The notes: generated by a model from the sequence alone, not told the origin. A stretch of 64,000 bases of DNA from Pseudomonadota bacterium (GCA_027486675.1 JAIXOQ010000020.1:168983-232982), one strand, 5' to 3'; counted from the first letter of the stretch, positions 16,337 to 27,215 are shown. A program made the numbers and translations.

Positions 16337-18442
16337 ATGGCTAAAAATCCAGTCTGGACTCAGGAAATTATTCTAGGAGCCGTTGTCCAGAGTTTTGTGA
16401 AGCTCCACCCAAAAACGCAGTTCAGAAACTTCGTGATGTTCTGTGTATTCCTCTGCAGCTTAGGGCTAACCGGGGTCGTGCTTGTTTCGGCTGTGCAAAG
16501 AAACATCAGCGCCTTTGAGTGCAATACTGCTCTCTGGCTCTGGTTTACAGTTCTCTTTGCAAACTTTTCTGAGGCTTTGTCTGAGGGAAGAGGCAGAGCG
16601 CAAGCAGAGTCGTTACGAAAGACTCGCACCCAGGGCGTGGCAAGGATTATTCAAGAGGCCGATATCGGCTGTGCTACACCCCACGTGACACATAAATCAT
16701 CCGCTGAACTTGTGGTGGGTGATCTTGCACTGTGTGAATCAGGTGATCTTATCCCTGGCGACGGCGAAGTGATCTGGGGGATAGCGGCAATAGATGAGAG
16801 CGCAATCACCGGTGAATCGGCGCCCGTGATCCGTGAATCCGGTGGCGATCGTTCCGCTGTTACGGGCGGCACAAGAGTTTCAAGTGACCGAATTATTGTG
16901 CGCATCACGCAGGCTCCTGGGGATTCATTTGTGGACCGGATGATTAAGCTGGTTGAAGGAGCATCGCGTCAGCGGACTCCCAACGAGATTGCGCTCTCTA
17001 TCCTGCTCGTCGGACTCACAATTGTTTTTATCGCGGTGATCGGCACTCTGCCGATCTTCTTTGGGTATGCGGCCACTGAATCGCATCTTGGAAGTCATCT
17101 TTCTTTTGCAATGCTTGCTTCGCTCCTGGTGTGTTTGATCCCGACGACCATTGGAGGACTACTGAGCGCGATTGGCATTAGTGGAATGGACCGCTTGATT
17201 CAGCGCAATGTGATCGCCAAGAGTGGGAAAGCTGTAGAAGCGGCCGGAGATGTCGACGTATTGTTACTGGATAAAACCGGCACGATTACTTTAGGGAATC
17301 GTATGGCGTCCAGGATTGTAGCAGGTTCGCCTGAGAGCGAATCGCAGTTGACGCGTGCAGCCTATCTTTCGAGCGCTTCTGACGACACGCCAGAAGGCCG
17401 CTCTATTGTCGTTCTTCTCAAGAACTCAAAAGGAAAAGAAGTTCTGACGCTGAACTCAGAGGCAGGTGATGCACTGAAGTTCGTCCCGTTCTCAGCACGC
17501 ACACGCATGAGTGGTGCGGACGCGGGTGGGTCTGAATACCGCAAGGGAGCGGTCGACGCTGTCAGGACTTGGGTAGAATCGAAGGGCGGAAAGGTTTCGG
17601 CGGGATTATTGCAGCTTGCAGACCAAATGGCGTCGCAAGGATCCACCCCGCTTTTAGTGGCTCAAGACAATCAGGCTCTTGGCGTCATAGAACTCAAAGA
17701 TATTGTCAAAGGCGGGATCAGGGAACGTTTTGCGCAACTTCGGAAGATGGGCATCAGGACGGTGATGATCACAGGAGATAATCCTAAAACCGCAGCAGCA
17801 ATAGCCGCTGAAGCGGGGGTAGATGATTTTATTGCAGAAGCAACTCCGGAGATGAAACTAGAACGCATCCGTAAGGAGCAAAAAGAGGGTCATTTGGTGG
17901 CCATGATCGGTGATGGCACGAATGACGCGCCGGCCCTTGCCCAGGCAGATGTAGGTATCGCGATGAACACAGGGACACAAGCGGCCCGTGAGGCTGGAAA
18001 TATGGTTGATTTAGAAAGTAATCCGACCAAGCTGATTGATGTCGTTGAAATTGGAAAGCAGTTATTGATGACGCGGGGATCGTTGACGACCTTTTCTATC
18101 GCAAACGACGTGGCAAAATACTTTGCGATTCTTCCCGCTCTTTTCATCACGCTCTACCCTTTAAATCCCGAGGACGCACGTTCAGGGGTCTTGGGCGCGC
18201 TCGACATTATGAAACTCAGCTCACCCGAAAGTGCAATCTTAAGTGCAGTGATCTTTAATGCCCTAATCATTGTTGCACTGATCCCGCTCGCACTCAAAGG
18301 TGTGAAGCTGATATCAGCGAGTGCAGACGTTGTGCTGAGGAGAAATGTTTGGATCTACGGATTCGGCGGGATCATTGCCCCCTTTGTAGGGATCAAGGCA
18401 ATTGACATCATCATTGGATCGTTCCTAGGAGGTGCACTGTGA
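16337..18442 (+). CDS. kdpB: Potassium-transporting P-type ATPase, catalytic subunit KdpB
   Basis: Hydrolyses ATP to drive potassium uptake through KdpA. The phosphorylated aspartate is in [14 protein letters not shown], the actuator-domain motif in [20 protein letters not shown], and the hinge in [20 protein letters not shown]. It has 701 residues, slightly longer than the E. coli enzyme. AAGGA precedes the ATG. The stop overlaps the GTG start of kdpC. Confidence 0.97.
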   Translation: MAKNPVWTQEIILGAVVQSFVKLHPKTQFRNFVMFCVFLCSLGLTGVVLVSAVQRNISAFECNTALWLWFTVLFANFSEALSEGRGRAQAESLRKTRTQGVARIIQEADIGCATPHVTHKSSAELVVGDLALCESGDLIPGDGEVIWGIAAIDESAITGESAPVIRESGGDRSAVTGGTRVSSDRIIVRITQAPGDSFVDRMIKLVEGASRQRTPNEIALSILLVGLTIVFIAVIGTLPIFFGYAATESHLGSHLSFAMLASLLVCLIPTTIGGLLSAIGISGMDRLIQRNVIAKSGKAVEAAGDVDVLLLDKTGTITLGNRMASRIVAGSPESESQLTRAAYLSSASDDTPEGRSIVVLLKNSKGKEVLTLNSEAGDALKFVPFSARTRMSGADAGGSEYRKGAVDAVRTWVESKGGKVSAGLLQLADQMASQGSTPLLVAQDNQALGVIELKDIVKGGIRERFAQLRKMGIRTVMITGDNPKTAAAIAAEAGVDDFIAEATPEMKLERIRKEQKEGHLVAMIGDGTNDAPALAQADVGIAMNTGTQAAREAGNMVDLESNPTKLIDVVEIGKQLLMTRGSLTTFSIANDVAKYFAILPALFITLYPLNPEDARSGVLGALDIMKLSSPESAILSAVIFNALIIVALIPLALKGVKLISASADVVLRRNVWIYGFGGIIAPFVGIKAIDIIIGSFLGGAL

Positions 18443-18966
18443 GTGTGATGCGTTCGGGAACGATTTTGTTCGGAATTCTGGCAGCTCTCACCGGGGTTGT
18501 GTATCCACTCCTGATCACTGGAATTGGAAAACTGATGCCGAATCAGGCAGGTGGGTGCCTGGTTTACAATCAGGAAAAAATCATCGGTTCTGAACTCCTA
18601 GCCCAAAAATTCACAACTGAGAGATACCTGTGGCCCCGCCCTTCTTCCGCAGACTATGCCACTGTAGCCAGTGGTGCGAGTCAGCTTGGGCCTTTGTCAA
18701 AAACTTTGGCTGATCGTAGAACACAGCCAATGCCTGAAATTCTAAAAACAACGAGCGGTAGTGGATTAGATCCGCATTTAGACCGTGCATCCGTCGACTA
18801 TCAGCTGCCACGCATTGCTTCCGCCAGAAAGTGGAACGCAGCTCAGTTGGATCGTGCCAAGAGATGGATTGAAGAAAATTATGAGGCACCCCAGTTCGGT
18901 TTCTTGGGTTGTGAACGATTGAACGTCTTGCGATTTAATCAAGCTTTAGAGATGGAGAAGATATGA
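18439..18966 (+). CDS. kdpC: Potassium-transporting ATPase accessory subunit KdpC
   Basis: The single-span accessory subunit of the Kdp complex. It has an N-terminal membrane helix (about residues 5-27, [20 protein letters not shown]) and a periplasmic part with [21 protein letters not shown] and the [10 protein letters not shown] end-region seen in the family. The start is GTG 18439: a perfect AGGAGG sits six bases upstream and the codon overlaps the kdpB stop, while the ATG three codons later is too far from the site. The 175-residue length is typical. Confidence 0.95.
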   Translation: MSVMRSGTILFGILAALTGVVYPLLITGIGKLMPNQAGGCLVYNQEKIIGSELLAQKFTTERYLWPRPSSADYATVASGASQLGPLSKTLADRRTQPMPEILKTTSGSGLDPHLDRASVDYQLPRIASARKWNAAQLDRAKRWIEENYEAPQFGFLGCERLNVLRFNQALEMEKI

Positions 18967-20336
18967 GTCAGATGAGAATTTTTTTAAGTACCGCAGTCTT
19001 GAGTTTCGCACTCGTAGTCAGTTCTGCACATGCAGAGACAGAAGTGGATAAAACTTTGCCAAATCCAGGGCCAGCGGCCGCAGTGCCCTTTGCTTTCGCG
19101 GATTTTACTTGGTTGAACGGAAATAGCCGTCAGACTGAGTTTCCCTTAGATACCAAGTACTTCACAGGACAGTTCATGGTGGATGTGAACTCTGCTTACA
19201 GTTTTAATAATCCCAAAGATAATTCGCTCACAGGTTCGACGAACTCTGGCCGTACGAATGAGTTGCAGCTTCAGCAGCTTGGGATTGGTGGGGATTTTCA
19301 CTATAAGAATGTTCGTGGACGTTTGATGACTCAGTTTGGAATGTATTCAACGATGACTCCGCGCAACGACGCAAGTCCATCGCGGGGGCAGTGGAATCTT
19401 GCGGACGCCTATCGTTATGTTTCAGAGGCATACGGTGGTTACCATTGGGATATTTGGAACGGCATTAACTTAGATGCAGGAATTTTCATGTCCTACATTG
19501 GACTTGAAAGTTACTACAACTATGAAAACTGGAATTACCAGATGTCTTATGTGTCAGCCAACACACCGTGGTTCTTTAATGGGTTAAGGCTTCAGATCTT
19601 TCCGTCCGATAGACTAAAGACCGAGTTTTGGCTCGTGAATGGTTGGCAGGCTTATGGCAGCTTCAACGAAACTCCAGGCGTTGGGTGGCAGATCCTCTGG
19701 CGTCCTAGCGGAAATTGGTCATTCGTCACCAACGAGTACTATGGGAAAGACACATTGAATAATAATGCTCGCCTTCGCTTTCACTCCGATACGAGCGCGC
19801 AATATAAATACTATGACCAGCCGGCAAATACGATCAGCCGTGCAGCGGCATCGTTCACGCTGGATGTCGGATGTGAAAGTGGCGGTGGGGTGAATTGTGT
19901 GGGATCAGCCGATGGTAACCCTTCGCAAAATTTTGTTGGATTTATGGCCTACAATCGCGTGTGGTTTGATCATAACCGCTTCGGGCTGACGTTAGGCGGC
20001 GGTGCAATTTCAAATCCAGGACGTTATTTGGTTTTAGTTCCACCCATCAATGGCGCGACAGCGTCGACGGGGACTCCGTACTTTACTGCAAACAAGGGCG
20101 ATTCGTTTCGTGCATGGGATGGATCCGTCACCTTTGACTACATGCCAAGCGAGTTCATCACCTATCGATTTGAGTTCGTCCATAGACGTGCCAACGTTCC
20201 TTATTTCTCTGGTCCAGGCGGTATTACGCCAACGGGCGGGAACAATGGTACACCAGGCGCTCTCGTTCCTGGCTTCGAACCCGACCTCGCCCGTTTTGAA
20301 AATAGGATCAACCTAGCAATGATGATTAGACTTTAG
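18963..20336 (+). CDS. Outer-membrane beta-barrel porin (BBP2-like) in the kdp operon
   Basis: A secreted beta-barrel protein of 457 residues. The signal peptide is [20 protein letters not shown] followed by SAHA, then AE. The mature part is rich in aromatic residues and alternating patterns, starts FADFTWLNGNSRQTEF, and has NSGRTNELQLQQLGIGGDF, as in the putative beta-barrel porin family PF07642. It ends NLAMMIRL with a short hydrophobic tail. It overlaps kdpC by 4 bases and is followed 2 bases later by kdpD, so it is co-expressed with the pump and may let potassium cross the outer membrane. That role is inferred. Confidence 0.85.
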   Translation: MSQMRIFLSTAVLSFALVVSSAHAETEVDKTLPNPGPAAAVPFAFADFTWLNGNSRQTEFPLDTKYFTGQFMVDVNSAYSFNNPKDNSLTGSTNSGRTNELQLQQLGIGGDFHYKNVRGRLMTQFGMYSTMTPRNDASPSRGQWNLADAYRYVSEAYGGYHWDIWNGINLDAGIFMSYIGLESYYNYENWNYQMSYVSANTPWFFNGLRLQIFPSDRLKTEFWLVNGWQAYGSFNETPGVGWQILWRPSGNWSFVTNEYYGKDTLNNNARLRFHSDTSAQYKYYDQPANTISRAAASFTLDVGCESGGGVNCVGSADGNPSQNFVGFMAYNRVWFDHNRFGLTLGGGAISNPGRYLVLVPPINGATASTGTPYFTANKGDSFRAWDGSVTFDYMPSEFITYRFEFVHRRANVPYFSGPGGITPTGGNNGTPGALVPGFEPDLARFENRINLAMMIRL

Positions 20337-20338
20337 GG

Positions 20339-22933
20339 ATGATTAAAAAGGGTCGGCTCAAGGTTTACATCGGTGCCTCGGCAGGAGTGGGAAAATCCTA
20401 CGCGATGCTTGCCGCTGCACAGGCACGGAAGAAAGCCGGCCAGGATGTCGTCATTGGCTGGATAGAAACGCACGGCAGGGAAGAAACAGAGGCACTCACT
20501 GCGGGTCTTGAACGACTGGCACCACGCACGGTTTCCCATCGTGGGACGAGTATCCTTGAGTTTGATATAGACGCGGCGCTGAAACGGAACCCGAGCTGTA
20601 TTCTGGTGGATGAACTTGCGCACACCAATGCTCCTAGTTCCCGGCACCCAAAACGCTATCTGGATGTGTACGAGCTTTTAGATGCCGGGATTGATGTAGA
20701 TACGGCTCTTAATATTCAGCATATCGATAGCCATGTGCCATTGATCGAAGACATCACTAAGATCTCGGTCCGGGAGACCGTGCCGGATTCGGTGATTGAT
20801 CGGGCGGATGAGGTGCAGCTGGTGGATCTTCCTCCTGACCTTTTAATCGAGCGACTTAATGCTGGAAAGATCTATAAGGGCGATGCTGCAAAGAGGGCCT
20901 TAGCGAATTTCTTTAAGCGGGAAAATCTTACGGCTCTCAGAGAGATGGCGCTTAGAATCACTGCCGATCGTGTGGATCATGATCTTTCCGATATCTTGCA
21001 AGATGGAAGAATTGAAGGCACTTGGCGCTCGAATGAGCGTCTGATGGCTGCGGTCAGCTCCAGTCCATCCTCCGCGGATCTCATCCGCTGGACACGCCGA
21101 AGTGCAGAGCGATTAGATGCACCCTGGAGCGTGATTCATATAGAAACCGCGGAGCCTGTCTCTTCCTCGGATCAGATTCAGCTGGATCAGAATTTGAATT
21201 TAGCGCGTGAATTAGGCGCTGAGATCATTAGCGTCGCAGGGGTGCATGCCGCCGATACGATCTTAAGAGAAGCCCGCATGCGGAATGTCACTCAGCTTGT
21301 GGTGGGAAAACCAGCATTCTTGGTGCGTTTAAGTCGTATTTGGAACCCAGAAGATCCCATCATGGAGTTGGTTAGAAAGAGCAATGAGATCGACGTCTAC
21401 TTCGTTGGCGGTACGACTAACTCTGCGCGTGCTGTAACAGCGATCGTGCGAAGAGGTTGGTCTAAGATTACTCGCGATCTTGGAATAGCATTGGCTGCTG
21501 CGTTCGGGCTTTTGCTTGGGGTCTCAGCGTTGCAATCATTTTTCAATTATCGATCCTTAGGAATGCTTTTACTCGGAGGTGTTGCGATCTTAGGGCTTTG
21601 GTTTGGACGGCTATCGATCCTCGCCACTGCGATTGTTACGGGATTAGGGTGGAATTTCTTTTTTATACCTCCACGCTTCACATTTGAGATTCAGTCCCAA
21701 GAGGATTTAGTCCTGAATCTTCTCTTTCTTTTCATTGCATCCATTACAGGATTCTTGGGGTACCGATTGAGGAAACAAGAGCAGATCTTAAGAAAGAGGG
21801 AGTTTCAGACCAGCCTCCTTTTGGAGTTCACAGAGAATATTGCAAAGGAAGCAACCTTGGTCGGCGTTTTAAATCACGCGGTACGGCACCTATCGACCGC
21901 CTTCCAATGCGACGTTGTGGCTCACACGGAGATGGCTCAAGCGGCATACCCAGCTGAACTCGTATTTGATCCCTCCGATCAGTCGGTTGCCGACTGGGTG
22001 ATGAAGAATGGTCGGGAAGCAGGGGCGGGGACTAAAACTCTGGCAGATCGTTTGTGGTCGGTCTTGCCCATCCAGGTGGACCAGCAAAACTTAGGTTATT
22101 TTGGACTAAAACCGAAAGTTGCTCCGTTAGGTGGGAAGGATCTCACCCTGATTCGTGCGCTGCTTCATGAGGTTGCTATCCGAATTGATCGTGAACGTTT
22201 GGTCAGAGCCGAGCGTGAGAATGAGATCGCGCTGAGATCGCAGGAACTCCACGTAAGTATTCTCAATACCATTTCTCACGAGCTTAGGACGCCGGTTGCA
22301 GGAATCGTTTCGAGTGTCGTCGCCGTTCATGAAGAGATTCCAGTCACCGTCCGACACCACCTGGTGCGGGCAGCGGATCGTTTGCAATACGTTGTCACGA
22401 GTTTGTTGACACTTCTTCGATTAGAAAATAGTGATGAAAATCCGAACATGGAGTGGTGTGACACAGGAGATGTGGTCCGAAGCTCTATTCAGCTTGCCCA
22501 GGCCGGACTCGATGAAAGTGAGATCAGTGATCTCAAGATTGAGCTTCAATCCTCGGTCGATTTCATCTTTGGTTCAGAACGTATGCTTTGCATTGCGGTT
22601 TCGAACTTAGTCCGAAATGCAATTCAACATGGGGAGATGCCGATTTCGATCTCAATTCAGAGTCCCTCTCCAAGTTCTGTCCTCATCTCGATAAAAAATC
22701 ACGGCGAACAGTTGTCTCACTCTATACTCTCAAAAGTGAGTGATCCAAACGCCAGGTGGGTTCCGGCGGTGTCAGGGACATCTAAAGGTTTAGGAATAGG
22801 AATTGGTATCGTGAAAGCCTTTGTGCATCTGCATCAAGGCTCCTTATCGGCAGTTTCAAATAATGGCTCAACCGAATTTTCTATAATACTTCCGCAACCT
22901 TTAAGAAGTGCAAATGCGCATATTGATCGTTGA
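20339..22933 (+). CDS. kdpD: Potassium/osmosensitive sensor histidine kinase KdpD
   Basis: The sensor of the Kdp system, 864 residues. The N-terminal KdpD domain has the ATP-binding loop GASAGVGKSYAML, IETHGREETEAL and VDELAHTNAPSSRHPKRYLD. A UspA-like region follows (about 250-370), then four membrane helices (about 380-480), a GAF-like stretch and the kinase core with ISHELRTPVAGIVSS, NLVRNAIQHG and GLGIGIGIVKAF. All expected domains are present in family order. The last bases overlap kdpE. Confidence 0.96.
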   Translation: MIKKGRLKVYIGASAGVGKSYAMLAAAQARKKAGQDVVIGWIETHGREETEALTAGLERLAPRTVSHRGTSILEFDIDAALKRNPSCILVDELAHTNAPSSRHPKRYLDVYELLDAGIDVDTALNIQHIDSHVPLIEDITKISVRETVPDSVIDRADEVQLVDLPPDLLIERLNAGKIYKGDAAKRALANFFKRENLTALREMALRITADRVDHDLSDILQDGRIEGTWRSNERLMAAVSSSPSSADLIRWTRRSAERLDAPWSVIHIETAEPVSSSDQIQLDQNLNLARELGAEIISVAGVHAADTILREARMRNVTQLVVGKPAFLVRLSRIWNPEDPIMELVRKSNEIDVYFVGGTTNSARAVTAIVRRGWSKITRDLGIALAAAFGLLLGVSALQSFFNYRSLGMLLLGGVAILGLWFGRLSILATAIVTGLGWNFFFIPPRFTFEIQSQEDLVLNLLFLFIASITGFLGYRLRKQEQILRKREFQTSLLLEFTENIAKEATLVGVLNHAVRHLSTAFQCDVVAHTEMAQAAYPAELVFDPSDQSVADWVMKNGREAGAGTKTLADRLWSVLPIQVDQQNLGYFGLKPKVAPLGGKDLTLIRALLHEVAIRIDRERLVRAERENEIALRSQELHVSILNTISHELRTPVAGIVSSVVAVHEEIPVTVRHHLVRAADRLQYVVTSLLTLLRLENSDENPNMEWCDTGDVVRSSIQLAQAGLDESEISDLKIELQSSVDFIFGSERMLCIAVSNLVRNAIQHGEMPISISIQSPSPSSVLISIKNHGEQLSHSILSKVSDPNARWVPAVSGTSKGLGIGIGIVKAFVHLHQGSLSAVSNNGSTEFSIILPQPLRSANAHIDR

Positions 22934-23594
22934 AGATGATCTCACTCTTGCGACTACGCTTAAGATCTCTCTTGAGCGTGCCTCATACACAGTGGATGTC
23001 GCAGGAACCCTTGAGGGAGGTCGGCAGGCAATCAAGGATCTTAATCCGGATTTGATACTCCTTGATTTGCAGCTGCCTGACGGTATGGGGACAGATCTTC
23101 TCAATGATCCTGAGATTAAGATGGGTGCGCCTGTGATTGTACTCACCGCACTTGATGACGAAAATACGCAAGTTCACGCCTTAGATATAGGCGCGATCGA
23201 CTACGTTTCTAAGCCCTACCGCGAGAGTGAGCTTCTTGCGCGCATCCGCTCAGCTATGCGACGCAGACTCGCTCCTTCTGCGGCTTTGATCCTGGAATGG
23301 GGAGAGTTAGTGATGTCTCTTTCTGATCGAAAGGTGAGTAAGGCTGGGAAGGCCGTTGCATTAACTCAGCACGAGTATGCCCTTCTAAAAGCGCTGATGA
23401 GCGCAAGCGGTGGGGTCGTGACCCATAGACAGTTGATCCGAGCCGCGTGGTCTGAAAGGCAGGAAGAATTTCGTCATTATCTGAGGATCTATATCTCATC
23501 ACTCAGAAAGAAGATTGAGGATGACCCGCTCAAGCCAAAGTTGATCGTGAATGATCTTGGTGTGGGGTATCGGATGGGTGAGGTTAAAGAGTAA
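22914..23594 (+). CDS. kdpE: Kdp operon response regulator KdpE
   Basis: An OmpR-type regulator of about 226 residues, partner of KdpD and predicted activator of kdpA. The receiver has LIVEDD, the phospho-aspartate in LILLDLQLPDG, LTALDDE and SKPYRESELLARI. The DNA-binding domain has LTQHEYALLKALMSASGG and YISSLRKKIE. I prefer ATG 22914 (MRILIVEDD) over the GTG two codons upstream. It overlaps the end of kdpD by 20 bases. Confidence 0.95.
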   Translation: MRILIVEDDLTLATTLKISLERASYTVDVAGTLEGGRQAIKDLNPDLILLDLQLPDGMGTDLLNDPEIKMGAPVIVLTALDDENTQVHALDIGAIDYVSKPYRESELLARIRSAMRRRLAPSAALILEWGELVMSLSDRKVSKAGKAVALTQHEYALLKALMSASGGVVTHRQLIRAAWSERQEEFRHYLRIYISSLRKKIEDDPLKPKLIVNDLGVGYRMGEVKE

Positions 23595-23611
23595 ATCGGG
23601 TTATAGAAATA

Positions 23612-26600
23612 TTAGGGCTTTAGTGGATTTAGGGTCCGCATTCCGTCTAGTGACAGCTGAAGTAGCTGGCGTGAAAAATCGAGTAAGGTTTTATCTAGGG
23701 TCCACGCTAGGTCATAACGAGCTGTTCTTGATTCGAGAGAGATCCTTTTTAGCTCTTTGAGCCGTTTCTCTTCAATCGCCACGGCACGTTCCCAGAGTCG
23801 CACTAGCCCTTGGTTCGATATTGGGATTGGAGTATTGTGCAGTTCGAATGGATAAGCCTCAAAAAGTGCGGCCATGAAGTCTTTTGAATCGCCAGTGCCC
23901 TCTAAGACCGCCGCAAGCTTCAGTGCTAACCGGTAGGTTGCTAATGGCAGTGGGGCTGGATTGAGGCCGCTGATCGCTTGAAGAGATGGAAGTTCTACGA
24001 TCTTGTCGGCAAGGGTGCGGATTTTCTGTGCTGCGAAATGTCTCTGCTGGGCCATGTTGACTTGAAGATCCGGAGCCGGTGCTGATTTAATGTGTTCCTC
24101 TGCTTCACCTTGTAAGTCGGGCGCATGATCTTCCAGGGTTTGAAGCGGCTGATTCTCGCGGATGTAGGCTTGAGCTCGCATCTGCGCAGGCTTTGTTTTT
24201 CTTCGTTTTGGAAATTTTTCTGGCGAGGGTTTTACGGGCGGAGTCGCACCCAAAAAACTATCATTGGGCAATACTTCCCCCTTTCGCAGTGTGTTTGGTG
24301 TGCCATCTAACCAAATTGCACCCGGCTTGCCTGCGATTTCTATGATCGTGCGAGCGTGCTCTACTCGAGCTTCGGTGTAGGTTGAGGTTACTCCATATCC
24401 CTCTACCAGCGTCTCTGAATCGGTTTCGTGTCCATAGTCAGGTTGTTTCTTAAAGACGATAGACCTTGATGGAAGGACGTTGATGTCTTCATGATCTTCA
24501 AAGATCTTTTTAAGGCTGATCTGTAGCAGTTCGTTCGCATAGTCACACTTAAGAAGTAGGCTATCGCCTTCTTGGAACCTCAGGAACTTTCGGTAAGGAT
24601 TTAGCGAAAAGCTACCAAAGAAGTCGCTACCGCCTGGGGCAAGGGAATAGTAGTGCGGCGGCGAAGAGATCCGATCTACAAAGCCCAGCAATGTGAGAGG
24701 TTCATTTTTTTCTTTGGAAGATTCTACCCATCTTATAATGGACTCACTCAGGCCATTTAGGCCAGCCTCACTCATTTCGTCGGCAACAGCCTCAATCTTC
24801 TTTGGATTTAAGTTCCTCAGTCTTTCGTTGTCTAAAATTTGTGATGCATCGTAGTCTTGCTGTTTTCTCTTTTCATAATTGATGCGCCATTGTGCGTCGG
24901 GAAGTGGAACTTTATTTACCTCTCCCTTAAATTTGATAAAGACGTTTCCTGTCTTGGAGTCTTCCACGACGAGTTCATAGTCATTCGGATCGTCTTTAAT
25001 TTGTATTAGTTCATTTGCGTTGTGGGGTCGGGGCAACATGATCCAGCCGTCAGTAGGGATGACTGACTTCAAGGATGAGAAGCCGATAGATGTTTCTTTT
25101 GGTTGTTGTTCGTTAGGTTTTTCGTATTTGCCGGAGTTTCCATTAAATACTCGGTCGGTGATATCCAGCAATTTGACTTTCTCTTCGGCTGCGTCTCTTG
25201 GGTCGCCGTACTCGGCTAAAAATGCTTGAGGGGCTTCCGCATGCCAAGAGTGGCTGTCTGCTGCGGTAGGAAGTAATACGTCTTCGGTGATCCATGTCCA
25301 TGCACCCGGGCGATGCAAAGAGTCGTCACTAGGATTTCTTTCCTTGGGTTCTGAAAACTCCTGGGGCCGGGTCGTAGACGCATTCTTCGGATCTGACTTG
25401 GAAAGAGCACCTTTGTGCGCATTTATTCCCGTCCCTGCTATCAGAAATGCGGTTCCGCTTATGCTGACCATATGTCTTGTCAAGGCGTGGCCCGCATTTT
25501 TGATCAAAGAACGTCCGTGATTCGAGTCAGGTTTAGAATGTGTGGTCCTACTCGTCCAGTGATAAGGGTGAATAAGATCCCCGCCGAATCGTAGTAAATC
25601 GACAGCATCTAGTTTTTCGTTTGACTGATACTTGATTGCTATCTTCTCTGCATTCAGGAGACTCGAATGAATTGTCGAATGATCTGGAAGTGAGGACAAT
25701 GAAAGATTGATGAATTCATTCAAACCTTTGAATGATGATAGGGTTAAGGCATCTGCAAGACGACTCTGCGCGTGTAGTCCTGCTAGTATCTGAAAGAGAA
25801 TAGTTTTTGCATTTTCCGCCACAGTAAATGGGCCAGGGGAGTACGTATTCCCCACTCTGTCTATCCAGTGGGCTATCAGCTCGAATGTGTACCTCCCTAT
25901 CGCGACAGTTTGAGCTGCTCCATCCTCTGGTACAAGTTTAAGATAGATAGTCCTGGGTATGAGTCGTTTGACATACAGAGGTTCTTTTTTGGCTTCATTA
26001 CGACCTTTTGAAATGTCTCCCAGAGGACCGCGTGTCGCATAGGCCAAGACCTCTTCAAGAAAACTGCCCTTCATCGCGTTTTTTCTGGATCTAATCAGCA
26101 AGTCAAACCTAAATCTTTCCTGCACTGCGACTAAGGATAGATGCTCCCTACCAGTCCCGGCTTGGTCTGAATGAACATCCGCTAAGGAGACCCAATCCAC
26201 TGATTTTAGTTTTTGGATTCCAATCGCAGTAGGATCAGCAACGCCGTATCGGCTTGGCTTTCTTGATAGCCAAAGCCTTTCTCCTCGGAATGCCATCATG
26301 CTTTGAAAGAGTTCCACAAAGAGCCTGGCCGTTCTTTGCTCCTCTATCCTAAGTTGATTTTTGATCCATTCTCTTGCGTATTTCAGAGACCCATCTGCCG
26401 AAATATTCTGATTCCTATGCACTTCCGATTCTTGCAGTCGCCATACTGAACGATCGTAGTGTTCACTGGCTTGGGCATCATTGCTAATTTGTTGGCCTAG
26501 GCGATGGACTGGAATGCCAAGCTGCTGCGCCATTTGATTGCGTACTATATTTTCCGCTTCATGTAGCGGCATGGGACGAAGTTTGTTTTCGTTAAGGGAT

Positions 26601-27097
26601 TTACGAAACTCCTCCCACTCTTGTTGAATCGCTTTGCCTGGATTTAAGTCGCGCGTTAGGTCTTTGATTTTTCCTAAAAATTCAGCGTGATCTTTACCGA
26701 GGCGCATCAGACGCTTTAGTCCTGGAGAGATACCGGAATCGGTCTCAATTTTTTTGTTCAGTGCTGCGCGATAGTCAGGATCACTTTCAGCGCGTGCAAA
26801 GATCCATTCCGGTGGGATCGCGTTTCCTATATTCAGTCGATACAAGCTGTCCCAAAGCTTGCTTCTGTTCAGCATGTCTTTGGCGAGCTTGGGGTCTGTG
26901 AGCCATGGGCAGAGGGCCGTTTTTTCGCTGTTAGTCAGAGGTGGATCTTCAAAGTCCCCCCCCCTATTTATAGTCCCATATGCTAGGTATGGACCTCCGC
27001 CAGCGCCGGCTAAAGCAGCAAAGAAAAGTGCCACAACCCAAGGGGATCGCTTCGACTTTTCGGCGGGGGTGCGGGACAAAGCATAGCGCCAGATCAT
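23612..27097 (-). CDS. Giant membrane-anchored protein with a transglutaminase-like triad
   Basis: A 1161-residue protein of unknown function. An N-terminal membrane segment (about 20-42, WVVALFFAALAGAGGGPYLA) is preceded by basic residues, so the bulk should be periplasmic. In the C-terminal third I see the transglutaminase-like layout: Cys851 in LLKCDYANELL, His914 in VEHARTIIEIAG and Asp931 in AIWLDGTP, the last like the family's W-x-D-x-TP. Family members may be peptidases, amidases or cross-linking enzymes. The rest (long helical parts, a basic PKRRKTKP stretch near 960) is unrecognised. Convergent with kdpE. Confidence 0.75.
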   Translation of the reverse strand: MIWRYALSRTPAEKSKRSPWVVALFFAALAGAGGGPYLAYGTINRGGDFEDPPLTNSEKTALCPWLTDPKLAKDMLNRSKLWDSLYRLNIGNAIPPEWIFARAESDPDYRAALNKKIETDSGISPGLKRLMRLGKDHAEFLGKIKDLTRDLNPGKAIQQEWEEFRKSLNENKLRPMPLHEAENIVRNQMAQQLGIPVHRLGQQISNDAQASEHYDRSVWRLQESEVHRNQNISADGSLKYAREWIKNQLRIEEQRTARLFVELFQSMMAFRGERLWLSRKPSRYGVADPTAIGIQKLKSVDWVSLADVHSDQAGTGREHLSLVAVQERFRFDLLIRSRKNAMKGSFLEEVLAYATRGPLGDISKGRNEAKKEPLYVKRLIPRTIYLKLVPEDGAAQTVAIGRYTFELIAHWIDRVGNTYSPGPFTVAENAKTILFQILAGLHAQSRLADALTLSSFKGLNEFINLSLSSLPDHSTIHSSLLNAEKIAIKYQSNEKLDAVDLLRFGGDLIHPYHWTSRTTHSKPDSNHGRSLIKNAGHALTRHMVSISGTAFLIAGTGINAHKGALSKSDPKNASTTRPQEFSEPKERNPSDDSLHRPGAWTWITEDVLLPTAADSHSWHAEAPQAFLAEYGDPRDAAEEKVKLLDITDRVFNGNSGKYEKPNEQQPKETSIGFSSLKSVIPTDGWIMLPRPHNANELIQIKDDPNDYELVVEDSKTGNVFIKFKGEVNKVPLPDAQWRINYEKRKQQDYDASQILDNERLRNLNPKKIEAVADEMSEAGLNGLSESIIRWVESSKEKNEPLTLLGFVDRISSPPHYYSLAPGGSDFFGSFSLNPYRKFLRFQEGDSLLLKCDYANELLQISLKKIFEDHEDINVLPSRSIVFKKQPDYGHETDSETLVEGYGVTSTYTEARVEHARTIIEIAGKPGAIWLDGTPNTLRKGEVLPNDSFLGATPPVKPSPEKFPKRRKTKPAQMRAQAYIRENQPLQTLEDHAPDLQGEAEEHIKSAPAPDLQVNMAQQRHFAAQKIRTLADKIVELPSLQAISGLNPAPLPLATYRLALKLAAVLEGTGDSKDFMAALFEAYPFELHNTPIPISNQGLVRLWERAVAIEEKRLKELKRISLESRTARYDLAWTLDKTLLDFSRQLLQLSLDGMRTLNPLKP

Positions 27098-27110
27098 TCA
27101 AGGCAGTATC

Positions 27111-27137
27111 TTGACACAAATAGTCAACAAATGTCAA
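27111..27137 (-). promoter_or_regulatory. Inverted repeat TTGACA...TGTCAA before the 1161-residue gene
   Basis: TTGACA (27111-27116) and TGTCAA (27132-27137) form an inverted repeat, with a further GTTGAC copy inside on the minus strand. It sits 14-40 bases before the start codon. It could be an operator. Read as a -35 element on the minus strand it would leave almost no leader, so I do not call it a promoter with confidence. Confidence 0.35.
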
Positions 27138-27215
27138 TGGGGCAATAGGCGCAGGTTTAAGGCCGAAATGTCTTTAAAAGGCTCCCTAAGCTCTTTGCGG
27201 TAGTTTAAGGGAGTA

